Assembly: GCF_018137965.1 (NCBI RefSeq) | Contig: NZ_CP073100.1 | Span: forward strand, 1,922,001 to 1,986,000 | Direction: 5' to 3' | DNA from: Luteolibacter ambystomatis | GTDB lineage: Bacteria > Verrucomicrobiota > Verrucomicrobiia > Verrucomicrobiales > Akkermansiaceae | Length of the DNA: 64,000 nt | Shown: positions 35,588-43,980 of the stretch, piece by piece | Layout: every line of letters starts with the position of its first letter | Position numbering within the stretch: position 1 is the stretch's first letter | The notes under the pieces: model-generated | What the model was told of the DNA's origin: nothing | Databases searched by the model: none | What the model saw: only the letters and a program-made list of their open reading frames with translations | Program-made: the position numbers and the translations under genes

Positions 35588-35843
35588 TTGACCACGGATT
35601 TCACGGATTGAACGGATTTGGGAAAGAAGAATGGGACCACAGATTTCGCAGATTACACAGATTGGAGAAAAAGGAATCATAGGGAGCTGCGATGAGGATG
35701 GGCGCTGAATCACCTTCTCTTCAATCAGCGTAATCTGTGTAATCTGTGGTTTCCTTTCCCGGACGCCATGAGTGCTTCGACAGGCATGTGGAACTGACCG
35801 CGCTCTTTCCAAAATCCGTTCAATCCGTGAAATCCGTGGTCAT
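35588..35843. repeat. Nested inverted repeat (CCACGGATTTCACGGATT / CCACAGATTTCGCAGATT)
   Basis: The 404 bp between the regulator and the GDSL gene holds two nested arm pairs. The outer arms are ACCACGGATTTCACGGATTG at about 35590 and its inverse CAATCCGTGAAATCCGTGGT ending about 35842. The inner arms are ACCACAGATTTCGCAGATTA at 35637 and an imperfect inverse TAATCTGTGTAATCTGTGGT ending at 35750. The whole could fold into one long cruciform. No gene is visible in this interval. Confidence 0.82.
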
Positions 35844-35944
35844 CCCAGCGTGTCAGGGAAACCGTGCTTCCTGCGCGATGAGAGCGTGCAAATCTCCCGC
35901 AGACTGGCGGTGGATTTCCGGTCGCTGGCGGGTAGGTTTCCTGC

Positions 35945-37267
35945 ATGTCCGGGAAATGGATGTCCGTGTTCTCCGCTTGTTTCATGACCGTCATCGGCAT
36001 GACAGAGGCAGCGCCGCTGCGCATCCTGGCGGTGGGCGACAGTCTCACGGAGGAATACGCCTACGAGCTGACCTTCAGCGCGCCGGACTCAGACAAGACG
36101 AACGCGAACGTGCGGAACTGGCCGGAGCTGCTGCGGATCTACCGGCCCACGGAGGCGAGCCTGGGCCCCTACGAACCGACCGCCTTTTCCTACAGCGACC
36201 TGCGCAATGCCGGGCACGAGTGGAACTTCGGCATTCCCGGGATGACGATCCGGAACTGGATCGTGCTGCTTGCCACAAACAATCCGCTCGATCCACCCTC
36301 CGGAGAGGCGCTCGGCTACGGCTACTATGCAACCCGTAGCGCGCTGATCAACCAGCTCCCATCCGCGGAGGTGATCGTGATCGTGCTCGGCTCGAACGAC
36401 CTCAAGCAGGACTACAACGACATTTTCAATAGCACCGAGCCCGCGAGCTTCTATACGCTCATCACCGCGCGCCTCGGCTCGATCCATGACTGGATCCGCC
36501 AGCGCCGGCCCACGACGCCGATCGTGATCGCCACCATTCCGGACGTCGGTGCCACGCCGGTGATCGCAGGTACATACAGTGATCCGGTGCGGCGGGCTTC
36601 GGCGCGGGCGAAGATCGCCACGCTGAACCAGAACATCGTGAACCTCGCGGCCTCGAAAGGCGCGACGGTGGCACGGCTCGACAAGCTCACGGACCGCGTG
36701 TTCGATGAAGTCCCCTTCCAGCTCAATGGCACGGTGTTCACGCTGGCGGGCGCTCCCGAGAACCCTCCGGACCGCGTGTTCTGCAAGGACAGCTTCCACG
36801 CGGCCACGGTGGCGCAGGCGCTGATCACCAACACGATCCTCACCGCCTGCACGACCGCCACCGGCCGGGCGGTGACGCAGTTCTCGAACCGGGACATCCT
36901 CACGCTGCTGGGATTCAATCCGGATGCTCCGTACAATACCTGGGCTGCGGCTTATCCGGAATTGGGCGCGCAGAATGCGGATGATGATCGTGATGGAGTG
37001 CAGAACCTGGTGGAGTATGCGCTGGGGACTTCGCCGAAGCAGTTCGGCACGCCGTTCACCTTCACCACGCCGACGACACTGCGTTTCGGCACGTCCGCTA
37101 CCGCGCTGCGCTATGCCTCGCTGACAGTGACGGAGTCCACGAATCTGAGCACGTGGAGCGCGGTGCCTGCGGGACGGATCACCATCGGTGGGGATGGGAC
37201 GTGGACGGTCGCGCCATCGGGAGCGGCGAAGACGTTCTACCGGCTGGCGGCATCGCCACGGCCGTGA
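35945..37267 (+). CDS. Secreted SGNH/GDSL hydrolase 1
   Basis: A 440-residue protein with a signal peptide (MSGKWMSVFSACFMTVIGMTEA). SGNH blocks are clear: GDSLTEEY with the nucleophile Ser, VLGSNDLKQDY (block III Asn) and the DSFHAATVAQ block with catalytic Asp and His. The C-terminal 110 residues start DDDRDGVQNLVEYALGTSP and form a module shared with the next gene and the giant protein. The family includes esterases and carbohydrate acetylesterases; the exact substrate is unknown. It is a tandem paralogue of 37453-38730. Confidence 0.9.
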   Translation: MSGKWMSVFSACFMTVIGMTEAAPLRILAVGDSLTEEYAYELTFSAPDSDKTNANVRNWPELLRIYRPTEASLGPYEPTAFSYSDLRNAGHEWNFGIPGMTIRNWIVLLATNNPLDPPSGEALGYGYYATRSALINQLPSAEVIVIVLGSNDLKQDYNDIFNSTEPASFYTLITARLGSIHDWIRQRRPTTPIVIATIPDVGATPVIAGTYSDPVRRASARAKIATLNQNIVNLAASKGATVARLDKLTDRVFDEVPFQLNGTVFTLAGAPENPPDRVFCKDSFHAATVAQALITNTILTACTTATGRAVTQFSNRDILTLLGFNPDAPYNTWAAAYPELGAQNADDDRDGVQNLVEYALGTSPKQFGTPFTFTTPTTLRFGTSATALRYASLTVTESTNLSTWSAVPAGRITIGGDGTWTVAPSGAAKTFYRLAASPRP

Positions 37268-37274
37268 GGATTTG

Positions 37275-37384
37275 GATGTAGTCGAAAGTTCTGCTTTCGA
37301 ATGGTATCCGCCAGCTCCAGTTGGCGGTGGACGGTCAGGCCAATCGATCCTTTTTCCCAAAGAGGGAAAGCTGGAGCTTCCCCC
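37275..37384. repeat. Dispersed 110 bp repeat, copy 1 (of two)
   Basis: The interval between the two GDSL genes holds an element starting GATGTAGTCGAAAG and containing CCAGCTCCAGTTGGCGG and GAGGGAAAGCTGGAGCTTCC. It recurs in inverted orientation at 43191-43299. The internal palindromes CGAAAG-N5-CTTTCG and AAGCTGGAGCTT are conserved. Confidence 0.8.
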
Positions 37385-37452
37385 CACATTCCGAACGATG
37401 GAACATGCCCTCCGCCCGTGACAGCGCGTCGTTTTTCGCTACCGTTCCGGTC

Positions 37453-38730
37453 ATGCGAATCGTGCGGCGGCTTCTTCCCCTGCTCCTGCTGGCGGTCCTG
37501 CCGGCGCAGACGCGGGCGGCGGTGAAGATCCTCGCCATCGGGGACAGCCTGACGGAGGAATACACGGACGAGGCATCGCTCGCGGGCATCGGTCCGAACA
37601 TCCACAACTGGACGGAGCTGATCCGCAGCTATCGTGCGACGGAGGCGAACCTCGGCACGTTCAAGGCGGGGAACTACTTCGATTGGCGTACCAAAGGCGC
37701 GTCCGCGAATTTCGCGTTCCCGGGTTTCACCACCTCGGACTGGATCGGCATCCTCAACACCACGTCCACCACCAACTACGACGGCAAGACGAAGGCCGCG
37801 ATCATCAGCGAGCTGCCGACCGCGAACGTGGCGGTGATCTTCCTCGGCGCGAACGATCTGAGCGATGTCTACGGCAGCGTGTTCAACAACACGGAATCGC
37901 CCACCGCGCTGAGCGACATCGTCAACCGGATCGCGACGATCCACGACTGGGTCCGAGCGCGCGACGCCACCATCCCCATCGTGATCTGCACCGTGGCGGA
38001 CATCGGCGCGACACCGAGCAAGGCCGCGACCTACAGCGATCCGGCGAAGCGAATCACCACGCGTGCGAAGGTGGCCGCGTTCAACCAGAGCATCATCACG
38101 ATGGCACAGGGCAAGGGTGCGACGGTGGCGCGCATCGACCGACTGACGGACCGCGCATATGACGAGAATCCCTTCAACCTGAATGGCACGGTATTCACGC
38201 TGGCGGGCGCTTCCAACAATCCGGCGGGCCGCGTGTTCAGCCAGGACAATTTCCACCCGGCGACAGTGGGGCAGTTTCTGATCCTCAATGAAGTGCTGGC
38301 CGCGTGCAAGACGGCCACCGCGCAGACGCTGACGGTGTTTCCGAACCGGGAGATTCTCACCAATCTCGGGTTCAATGCCGATGCGCCTTACAATACGTGG
38401 AGGGCGGGCTATGCGGGACTCGGTGTCCCAACGGCGGATGATGACAAGGACGGCCTCCCGAATCTGGTGGAGTACGCGCTGGGCACCTCACCGCAGACGC
38501 GGACATCACCGTGGACCTTCACCGTGCCGATGAATGGGACGGTGAAGTTTCCGACATCCGCGATCAACCTGCGTTACGCGAGCCTGACGGTGATGGAGTC
38601 CGTGAACCTCACGACATGGTCGGCCGTACCCGGAAACCGCATCACGGTAGCCGGTGATGGCACGTGGACAATCATCCCCGCAAGCAGTGGCAAGGGATTC
38701 TATCGTCTCAAGGCGGAGGTGAGGCCGTAG
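37453..38730 (+). CDS. Secreted SGNH/GDSL hydrolase 2
   Basis: A 425-residue protein; the ATG at 37453 starts a signal peptide (MRIVRRLLPLLLLAVLPAQTRA), whereas the longer frame runs through a repeat. The blocks GDSLTEEY, IFLGANDLSDVY and DNFHPATVGQ are intact. The C-terminal module begins DDDKDGLPNLVEYALGTSP. It is strongly similar along its whole length to the preceding gene, a clear tandem duplication. It likely acts outside the cytoplasm on an ester-linked substrate such as acetylated polysaccharide, but this is not shown. Confidence 0.9.
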   Translation: MRIVRRLLPLLLLAVLPAQTRAAVKILAIGDSLTEEYTDEASLAGIGPNIHNWTELIRSYRATEANLGTFKAGNYFDWRTKGASANFAFPGFTTSDWIGILNTTSTTNYDGKTKAAIISELPTANVAVIFLGANDLSDVYGSVFNNTESPTALSDIVNRIATIHDWVRARDATIPIVICTVADIGATPSKAATYSDPAKRITTRAKVAAFNQSIITMAQGKGATVARIDRLTDRAYDENPFNLNGTVFTLAGASNNPAGRVFSQDNFHPATVGQFLILNEVLAACKTATAQTLTVFPNREILTNLGFNADAPYNTWRAGYAGLGVPTADDDKDGLPNLVEYALGTSPQTRTSPWTFTVPMNGTVKFPTSAINLRYASLTVMESVNLTTWSAVPGNRITVAGDGTWTIIPASSGKGFYRLKAEVRP

Positions 38731-38783
38731 GTGATTCCACAGCCCCGGTGGCATTGATCATCATTCGCATTGGGGCGGTTCCG

Positions 38784-38990
38784 TCTTCCGACCTCGGAGA
38801 GGTCGCAGATCATAGCCGGAGTGTCGCGTAGCGACCTCCGGATCAGGATCTCTCTCTGAATTCCGACCCCGATAGTGGGTCGCAGAAGGGCGTAAAGACC
38901 GGGGAAAACGAATCACCGGAAACGCTTTACGAACCTTGCCGCCCTTCTGGCACCCCCTCCGGGGTGCTGATATTTTATCGGACATCTCTA
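38784..38990. repeat. Dispersed hairpin repeat, GTCGCGAAGCGAC family, copy 2
   Basis: The 460 bp after the second GDSL gene holds ACCTCGGAGAGGT, the hairpin at 38816-38841 (CCGGAG-T-GTCGC-GTA-GCGAC-CTCCGG), a GACCCCGATAGTGGGTC-type stem and CACCCCCTCCGGGGTG. The order of parts is the same as in the copy at 17222. The remainder up to the terminator shows nothing. Confidence 0.78.
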
Positions 38991-39077
38991 CCCCGAGTGG
39001 CACTCGCCAAGGCTCGTTGACCCGGGGCTATGATCTGTGATCCCTCCGGGATCCGACGACATCCCAATGGCCCGCTA

Positions 39078-39118
39078 TCAAAAAGGCCCGGTCCCCAACA
39101 GGTGGGAATCCGGGCCTT
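39078..39118 (-). terminator. Rho-independent terminator downstream of the ThuA gene
   Basis: On the minus strand, AAGGCCCGG and CCGGGCCTT form a 9-bp stem around a loop with a short internal pairing, and are followed by TTTTTGATAG. It lies about 75 bp past the stop of the minus-strand ThuA gene and fits termination of the 42.5-39.2 kb cluster. Confidence 0.85.
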
Positions 39119-39160
39119 CGTGAATCTGTCTGCCTGACGGGTGGGATGTGCTTCACCCCG

Positions 39161-39181
39161 CCCTCCTAAAGGAGGAACTAC
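39161..39181. repeat. Single arm of the GGAGGAACTAC repeat family
   Basis: CCTCCTAAAGGAGGAACTAC followed by GTACGAAGC, without a visible partner arm. It is located between the terminator and the ThuA stop codon. Confidence 0.75.
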
Positions 39182-39191
39182 GTACGAAGCA

Positions 39192-40100
39192 TCAATTCTT
39201 CACGTCCACCTTGTAATCGCCGAGCGCCCATTGGATGCCGGCGAGGTAATGCTTCAGGACGAGCGGATGGAAGTAGATGTCGTGGTTGTGGCCGAGGGAG
39301 CTGTAGAAGACGCGGCCCTTGCCGTAGTGCTTCGCCCAGGAAACGCCGAAGTCCTTGTCCGTGCGCTTGATGCCACCGAGGTTCATCGGCGACTTGTCCG
39401 GATCGAGGCGCAGCACCACGTCCTGCTTCTTCGAGTCATACGGCGGAGACTTCATCTGATAGATCTCCTCCTTGAACTCGATGTTCTTGCCCTCGAACAT
39501 CTCGACGAGAGGGTTCTTTTCCTGTCCCGGCTCCACCTTGATGCTGACCTGCGTGCCCGCGGTCCACGGGTGGCCGTCGAATTGTCCGCCGATCATCTCG
39601 CCGTATTCGGGCCACTTGTAGAAGGTGTCCGTGGCGGCGTGGATACCGACGAAGGCACGGCCGGACTTGATGAAATCGAGCAGGTTCTTCTTGAGGCGGT
39701 CGGATTTCTCCTCGGCCTTCTTCACGTCCTCCGGGCTCATGGTCTTGAGCTTGTCCGGATGCGGAAGGAAGACTTCCATGGTGGTGCTGAGGAAGCAGAC
39801 GCCGTCGAAGCCCTTCAGCTTGTCGACCTCGAAGTTGTCGAGGTCATCGCTGACCACGGCCTCGAAGGCACCGGTCTTCTTGCCGAGCTCGGTGAAGGCG
39901 ATGTGGCCGGTCTCGATGGAGTCGTGGTGGTAGCCGTTGGTGACGGAGAAGACGAGCAGCTTGCGCGCCTTGGCGGGCTTGGCATAGGCCTTGTCCGGCA
40001 GCGCGGCGGCGATTTTCTGCGCGGCATCCGCAGGCGGTGCGGCGTGGGCGGAGAGCGTGAGTCCCGCGACGAGGGCGAGAGCGGCGAGTGAGGTTTTCAT
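39192..40100 (-). CDS. Secreted ThuA domain-containing protein
   Basis: A 302-residue protein; the ATG at 40100 gives a signal peptide (MKTSLAALALVAGLTLSAHAA), while the longer frame enters a repeat. ThuA signatures are the N-terminal LLVFSVTNGYHHDSIETGH and GRAFVGIHAATDTFYKWPEYGEMIGGQFDGHPW. ThuA-like proteins have a glutamine amidotransferase-like fold and are linked to trehalose/glucoside use in rhizobia; in Verrucomicrobia they commonly occur beside oxidoreductases and sugar isomerases, as here. Exact reaction unknown. Confidence 0.9.
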   Translation of the reverse strand: MKTSLAALALVAGLTLSAHAAPPADAAQKIAAALPDKAYAKPAKARKLLVFSVTNGYHHDSIETGHIAFTELGKKTGAFEAVVSDDLDNFEVDKLKGFDGVCFLSTTMEVFLPHPDKLKTMSPEDVKKAEEKSDRLKKNLLDFIKSGRAFVGIHAATDTFYKWPEYGEMIGGQFDGHPWTAGTQVSIKVEPGQEKNPLVEMFEGKNIEFKEEIYQMKSPPYDSKKQDVVLRLDPDKSPMNLGGIKRTDKDFGVSWAKHYGKGRVFYSSLGHNHDIYFHPLVLKHYLAGIQWALGDYKVDVKN

Positions 40101-40122
40101 GGGAGAGAGGATTTCTGAGTTT

Positions 40123-40191
40123 GTAGTTCCTCCTTTAGGAGGGTGTGGAGAAGCAGCGATGTGCAAGAAGCCCTCCTGAAGGAGGAACTAC
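40123..40191. repeat. Dispersed inverted repeat, GGAGGAACTAC family, copy 3
   Basis: Arms GTAGTTCCTCCTTTAGGAGG and CCTCCTGAAGGAGGAACTAC lie about 30 bp apart in the gap between the oxidoreductase and ThuA genes. Its position inside a likely operon could lead to differential mRNA stability. Confidence 0.85.
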
Positions 40192-40204
40192 GTACGAAGA
40201 GGTC

Positions 40205-41368
40205 TCAACCTTCCAGCGGAGTCCACGCGGCGTTCGCCTTGGAGGACTGCACCACGGCGTCGATGAACGCCATGCCGCGCACGCCATCGGCGATGGTCGG
40301 GTAGTCGAGCACCGGATCGCCCTTCGCGACCTTGCGGCCGTTCAGCTTGGCGCGGATGTGGCCGGCGAAGTTGCGGTAGATGTTCGCGAAGGCTTCGAGG
40401 TAGCCTTCCGGATGGCCGGCGGGAATGCGGGCGGCGGCGGCGGCGTTCGCGCCGAGGTAGCCGAGGCCGGTGCGGTAGATTTCCGTCGGCTTGTCGAGCC
40501 ACTTCACGATCAGCGTGTTCGGCTCCATCTGGCGCCACTCGATGCCGCCGAGCTCGCCATAGACACGGATGTTGAGGTTGTTTTCCTCGCCCGCGGAGAT
40601 CTGCGAGGCGTGGAGGATACCCTTGGCACCGCCCTTGAAGCGGAGCAGCACGTTGCCATCGTCATCGAGCTTGCGGCCCTTCACGAAGGCGGTGATGTCC
40701 GCGGCGAGTTCCTTGATCTTCAGGCCGGTGATGTACTCGGCGAGGTTCTCGGCGTGGGTGCCGATGTCCCCGATGCATCCGGCGGCGCCGCTCTTCTTCG
40801 GATCGGTGCGCCATGCGGCCTGCTTCTGGCCGCCTTCCTCGATGCGGTTGGAGAGCCAGCCCTGGGGATACTCGACGACGACCTTGCGGATCTTGCCGAG
40901 CTTGCCTGCGGCGATGAGGTCGCGCGCTTCCTTCACCAGCGGATAGCCGGTGTAGTTGTGGGTGAGGCCGTAGAGCTGGCCGGACTTTTTCACGATCTCC
41001 TGCAGCGCCTTCGCCTCGGTGAGGTTGAAGGTGGCGGGCTTGTCGGAGAGGACGTGGAAGCCGTGCTCGAGCGCGTACTTCGCGGGCGGAAAGTGGACAT
41101 GGTTCGGCGTGACGATGGCCACGAAGTCCATGCGCTCGCCTTCCGGGAGCTTGGCCTCGGCTTCGATCATGGTCTTCCAGTCCGGATAACAACGGTCCGG
41201 CGGCAGGAAGAAGTCGGCACCGGAGTCCTTCGAGCGCTGCGGGTCGGAGGAGAAAGCGCCGCAGACCAGTTCGATCTGCCCGTCCAGATTGGCGGCCATG
41301 CGGTGTACGGCGCCGATGAAGGCACCCCGGCCACCACCGACCATGCCCATGCGGATTTTGCGGTTCAT
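40205..41368 (-). CDS. Gfo/Idh/MocA family oxidoreductase
   Basis: A 387-residue NAD(P)-dependent dehydrogenase. The N-terminal Rossmann fold IRMGMVGGGRGAFIGAVHRMAA, VAIVTPNHVHFPPAKYALEHGFHVLSDKPATFNLTEA with the conserved Lys of the KP motif, and CIGDIGTHAENLAEYITG with the active-site Asp/His region are all present. Members oxidise sugars, inositols or derived polyols. It has no signal peptide, so it acts in the cytoplasm, and it probably works with the isomerase encoded just upstream. Confidence 0.93.
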   Translation of the reverse strand: MNRKIRMGMVGGGRGAFIGAVHRMAANLDGQIELVCGAFSSDPQRSKDSGADFFLPPDRCYPDWKTMIEAEAKLPEGERMDFVAIVTPNHVHFPPAKYALEHGFHVLSDKPATFNLTEAKALQEIVKKSGQLYGLTHNYTGYPLVKEARDLIAAGKLGKIRKVVVEYPQGWLSNRIEEGGQKQAAWRTDPKKSGAAGCIGDIGTHAENLAEYITGLKIKELAADITAFVKGRKLDDDGNVLLRFKGGAKGILHASQISAGEENNLNIRVYGELGGIEWRQMEPNTLIVKWLDKPTEIYRTGLGYLGANAAAAARIPAGHPEGYLEAFANIYRNFAGHIRAKLNGRKVAKGDPVLDYPTIADGVRGMAFIDAVVQSSKANAAWTPLEG

Positions 41369-41465
41369 GTAGAGGAAAGTTATTGGTTGTTTGTTAGAGG
41401 TTATTGGTCAGAGGGACGCAGAGGAAGTTCTTCCCCAATAACATCCAACCTCTAACCTTTAACTG

Positions 41466-42509
41466 TTACTGCTTCGATTTATCGAACGCCGCATCGAACG
41501 CGACCCTGCTCGGCGCGAAGTCGATCGCGCGGACGAACTCGGCGGCCTCGGTGCCGCCGTGGACGCGGTCCATGCGGATGTCCTCCCACTCGACGGAGAG
41601 AGGGCCCTGGTAGCCCACGTCGTTGAGCGCGACGATGACGTCCTCGAACTGGACATCACCACGGCCCGGGGAACGGAAGTCCCAGTAGCGGCGGGCATCG
41701 CCGAAATCGGTGTGGCCGCCGAAGACCCCCACGGTGCCATCGCCATGCCCCCACCATGCGTCCTTCACGTGGCAGTGGAAGATGCGCTCGCCGAAGGTGC
41801 GGATGAACTTCACGTAGTCCACGCCCTGGTAGCCGAGGTGGGACGGATCGAAGTTGAAGCCGAAACGCTTGTGGCCGCCGACGGCCTCGATGGCGCGCTG
41901 GGCGGAGACGATGTCGAAGGCGATCTCGGTCGGGTGAACTTCGAGTGCGAAGTTCACGTCATTCTTCTCGAACGCATCGAGGATCGGCAGGAAGCGCTTC
42001 GCGAAATCCTTGAAGCCCTTTTCGTAGTAAGCCTGCGTGGTCGGCGGGAAGGCGTAGATGGAGTGCCAGATGGAGGAGCCGGTGAAACCGTTCACCACGG
42101 CCGGGAAGTCGTCCTTGCCCTTGCGGCCCGGCTTGGCGTTGAAGAACGCACGGGCGGCCTTGGCGGCGGTGGCCATGTTTTTGGCGGCGCGCTTGCGGAC
42201 GCCTTCCGGGGAGCCATCGCCCCAGATCTCATCGGAGAGGATCGCCTTGTGGCGCTCGTCGATGTTGTCGCAGATGGCCTGGCCGACGAGGTGGTTCGAG
42301 ATGGCGAAGCAGGTCAGGCCGTGGTCGGCGAGCAGCTCCCATTTCTCCTTCACATAGGACTTCGAGGAAGCGGCGGCGGTGACATCGAAGTGATCGCCCC
42401 AGCAGGCGAGCTCGAGGCCTTCGTAACCCATGTCGCTGGCGAGCGGCGCGAGTTTCTCAAGCGGCAGGTCGGCCCACTGGCCGGTGAAGAGTGTGACAGG
42501 TCTTGGCAT
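41466..42509 (-). CDS. Sugar phosphate isomerase/epimerase (cytoplasmic TIM barrel)
   Basis: A 347-residue protein. Xylose-isomerase-like metal-site strands are complete: [13 protein letters not shown] (Glu, His), [16 protein letters not shown] (Asp, His), [10 protein letters not shown] (His) and [12 protein letters not shown] (Glu). It lacks a signal peptide, unlike the family member at 18117. It is first in the isomerase-oxidoreductase-ThuA cluster, suggesting a pathway that epimerises or isomerises a sugar or inositol before or after oxidation. The substrate cannot be deduced. Confidence 0.92.
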   Translation of the reverse strand: MPRPVTLFTGQWADLPLEKLAPLASDMGYEGLELACWGDHFDVTAAASSKSYVKEKWELLADHGLTCFAISNHLVGQAICDNIDERHKAILSDEIWGDGSPEGVRKRAAKNMATAAKAARAFFNAKPGRKGKDDFPAVVNGFTGSSIWHSIYAFPPTTQAYYEKGFKDFAKRFLPILDAFEKNDVNFALEVHPTEIAFDIVSAQRAIEAVGGHKRFGFNFDPSHLGYQGVDYVKFIRTFGERIFHCHVKDAWWGHGDGTVGVFGGHTDFGDARRYWDFRSPGRGDVQFEDVIVALNDVGYQGPLSVEWEDIRMDRVHGGTEAAEFVRAIDFAPSRVAFDAAFDKSKQ

Positions 42510-42711
42510 ATCGCAATGGATGGGATGGGAGCCGACGCTAGGGAGTCTCCCCGCGCTGGCGGAAGCAAAAACGCCGCGGAGAAACCTCTTTGATCATGCA
42601 ATATCGGGAGGGTCTGGCGGCCGGAGAGGGAACAACGGGTCTCCCGGTGTGGAAATCCGGGGAAAATGGGGGCGATTTGCGCCCTTCCAGCCCTACGGCC
42701 ATCTAACTCCT

Positions 42712-42741
42712 TTGACAGGACAAGGCCATTCCCCCTAGTGT
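42712..42741 (+). promoter_or_regulatory. Sigma-70-like promoter, possibly giving a leaderless transcript
   Basis: TTGACA (42712-42717) and TAGTGT (42736-42741) are 18 bp apart. Transcription would start about at 42748, next to the ATG at 42749, and no Shine-Dalgarno sequence is visible. The -10 match is weak. Confidence 0.35.
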
Positions 42742-42748
42742 CCCGGCC

Positions 42749-43174
42749 ATGCAGCCCGTGCAGTTCGAGCAAGCAGTCATGACGATCGTCAGTCGCGACA
42801 AGCGTTACGAGCCCCACGGCTTCTTTTTCCTGAAGGACGCCCTCGATTTCACGCTGAAGCGCGTGGCCGATGGCAACGCGGGAAGCGCCCGCCACGTCAG
42901 CGGCCAGGAGCTCCTGGATGGCTTCCGGGATCTGGCGCTGGAGCAGTTCGGCCCCATGGGGTCCACGCTGATGGCGGAGTGGGGCATCCACGAGTGCAGC
43001 GACGTGGGCGAAATCGTCTTCCTGCTGATCGAGGAGGGCATGTTTGGCAAGCAGGAGTCCGACTCGAAGGAGGACTTCACCGGTGATTTCAATCTGCGCG
43101 AGGCGCTGACCCACCCTTTCATGCCGAAGCGGCTCGTCCCGGCCAAGCCGGCCAAGAAGGCGGTGAAAAAATAG
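42749..43174 (+). CDS. Minf_1886 family protein
   Basis: A 141-residue protein. The sequence VMTIVSRDKRYEPHGFFFLKDALDFTLKR near the N-terminus, HVSGQELLDGFRDLALEQFGPMGSTLMAEWGI and CSDVGEIVFLLIEEGMFGKQESDS match a small family named after Methylacidiphilum infernorum Minf_1886, widespread in the PVC group. Its function is unknown. The Lys/Pro/Ala-rich tail (PAKPAKKAVKK) may bind nucleic acid. Confidence 0.85.
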   Translation: MQPVQFEQAVMTIVSRDKRYEPHGFFFLKDALDFTLKRVADGNAGSARHVSGQELLDGFRDLALEQFGPMGSTLMAEWGIHECSDVGEIVFLLIEEGMFGKQESDSKEDFTGDFNLREALTHPFMPKRLVPAKPAKKAVKK

Positions 43175-43190
43175 TAGCGCAAGTATGTAA

Positions 43191-43299
43191 GGGGAAGCTC
43201 CAGCTTTCCCTCCGTGGGGTTGGAGATCGTTCGGCCTGACAGGCCCCCGCCAACTGGAGCTGGCCGACACATCCCGAAAGCGGATCTTTCGACTACATC
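43191..43299. repeat. Dispersed 110 bp repeat, copy 2, inverted
   Basis: Starting GGGGAAGCTCCAGCTTTCCC and ending CTTTCGACTACATC, this is the reverse complement of the element at 37275-37384, with the same internal palindromes. It lies between the convergent Minf_1886 gene and the small membrane protein gene. Confidence 0.8.
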
Positions 43300-43310
43300 G
43301 GGGTATCGCG

Positions 43311-43661
43311 CTACCTCCCCCGCTTTGCCATCGCGCGCTCGTATACCTCCTTTGGCGAGGTGGCGTCCTTGATGCCGCTGGCACCGGCCAGCACGGTTTC
43401 ATCCACCGGACCGTAGTCGAAGTTGTCCTTCGGCAGGTCCTGCTTCGGCATCACGGACGCCAAGTAATAGATGCGGCTCTTCAGATACTCGCGGAGTTGC
43501 GGGGTGAGGTCCTTACGCTGGAGGTTGTTCAGATGGATGCGGAACTCCGTTTTCCCCGGCGCGGACGCCGTCACTTCCTTCAGGCTGATACCCGTCCACA
43601 CCCCTACCGTGAAAAAAATCCCCACGAGCGCGATCACTCCCAGGATGGCCGCCAGTTTCAT
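43311..43661 (-). CDS. Small single-pass membrane protein, 116 aa
   Basis: The ATG at 43661 starts a membrane anchor (MKLAAILGVIALVGIFFTVGVWTGISL). The rest is a short periplasmic domain with IHLNNLQRKDLTPQLREYLKSRIYYLASV. No family is known to me. The frame extends upstream but without a plausible N-terminus. Confidence 0.72.
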   Translation of the reverse strand: MKLAAILGVIALVGIFFTVGVWTGISLKEVTASAPGKTEFRIHLNNLQRKDLTPQLREYLKSRIYYLASVMPKQDLPKDNFDYGPVDETVLAGASGIKDATSPKEVYERAMAKRGR

Positions 43662-43809
43662 GCCCGGATGTATCGATGCCACCCCGCGCAGGGTCAACCC
43701 CGGATGCCCGTGGAGGCAATCGGACGCATGATCTTTTTCTGACCATTTGCATACGGCTGATATGGATTGAAATACGTGAGTTCCATGGCGGTTCAGCGGC
43801 TTGACGCGG

Positions 43810-43826
43810 CCTGCGGACAGGTCCAA
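43810..43826 (+). promoter_or_regulatory. 17-base motif shared with the ctaA upstream region
   Basis: CCTGCGGACAGGTCCAA, containing the small hairpin CCTG-CGGA-CAGG, is identical to bases 29730-29746. It lies 154 bases before the TlpA-like start codon. The 319 bp upstream interval (43662-43980) is otherwise without a gene. Confidence 0.4.
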
Positions 43827-43980
43827 TTCTCAAAAAACGAAGAAAAGTCTGAAACGTCTAACGGTTTTCCGAGCCGGTGGCGTTTTAGTTGAAATCATCG
43901 CGCAACAAGCGCCTCCGGAATCCGAATGGAGATCGAGGGAACGCTTTCTGCTCCACCCACTCCAAACCCACCGTGATCCC

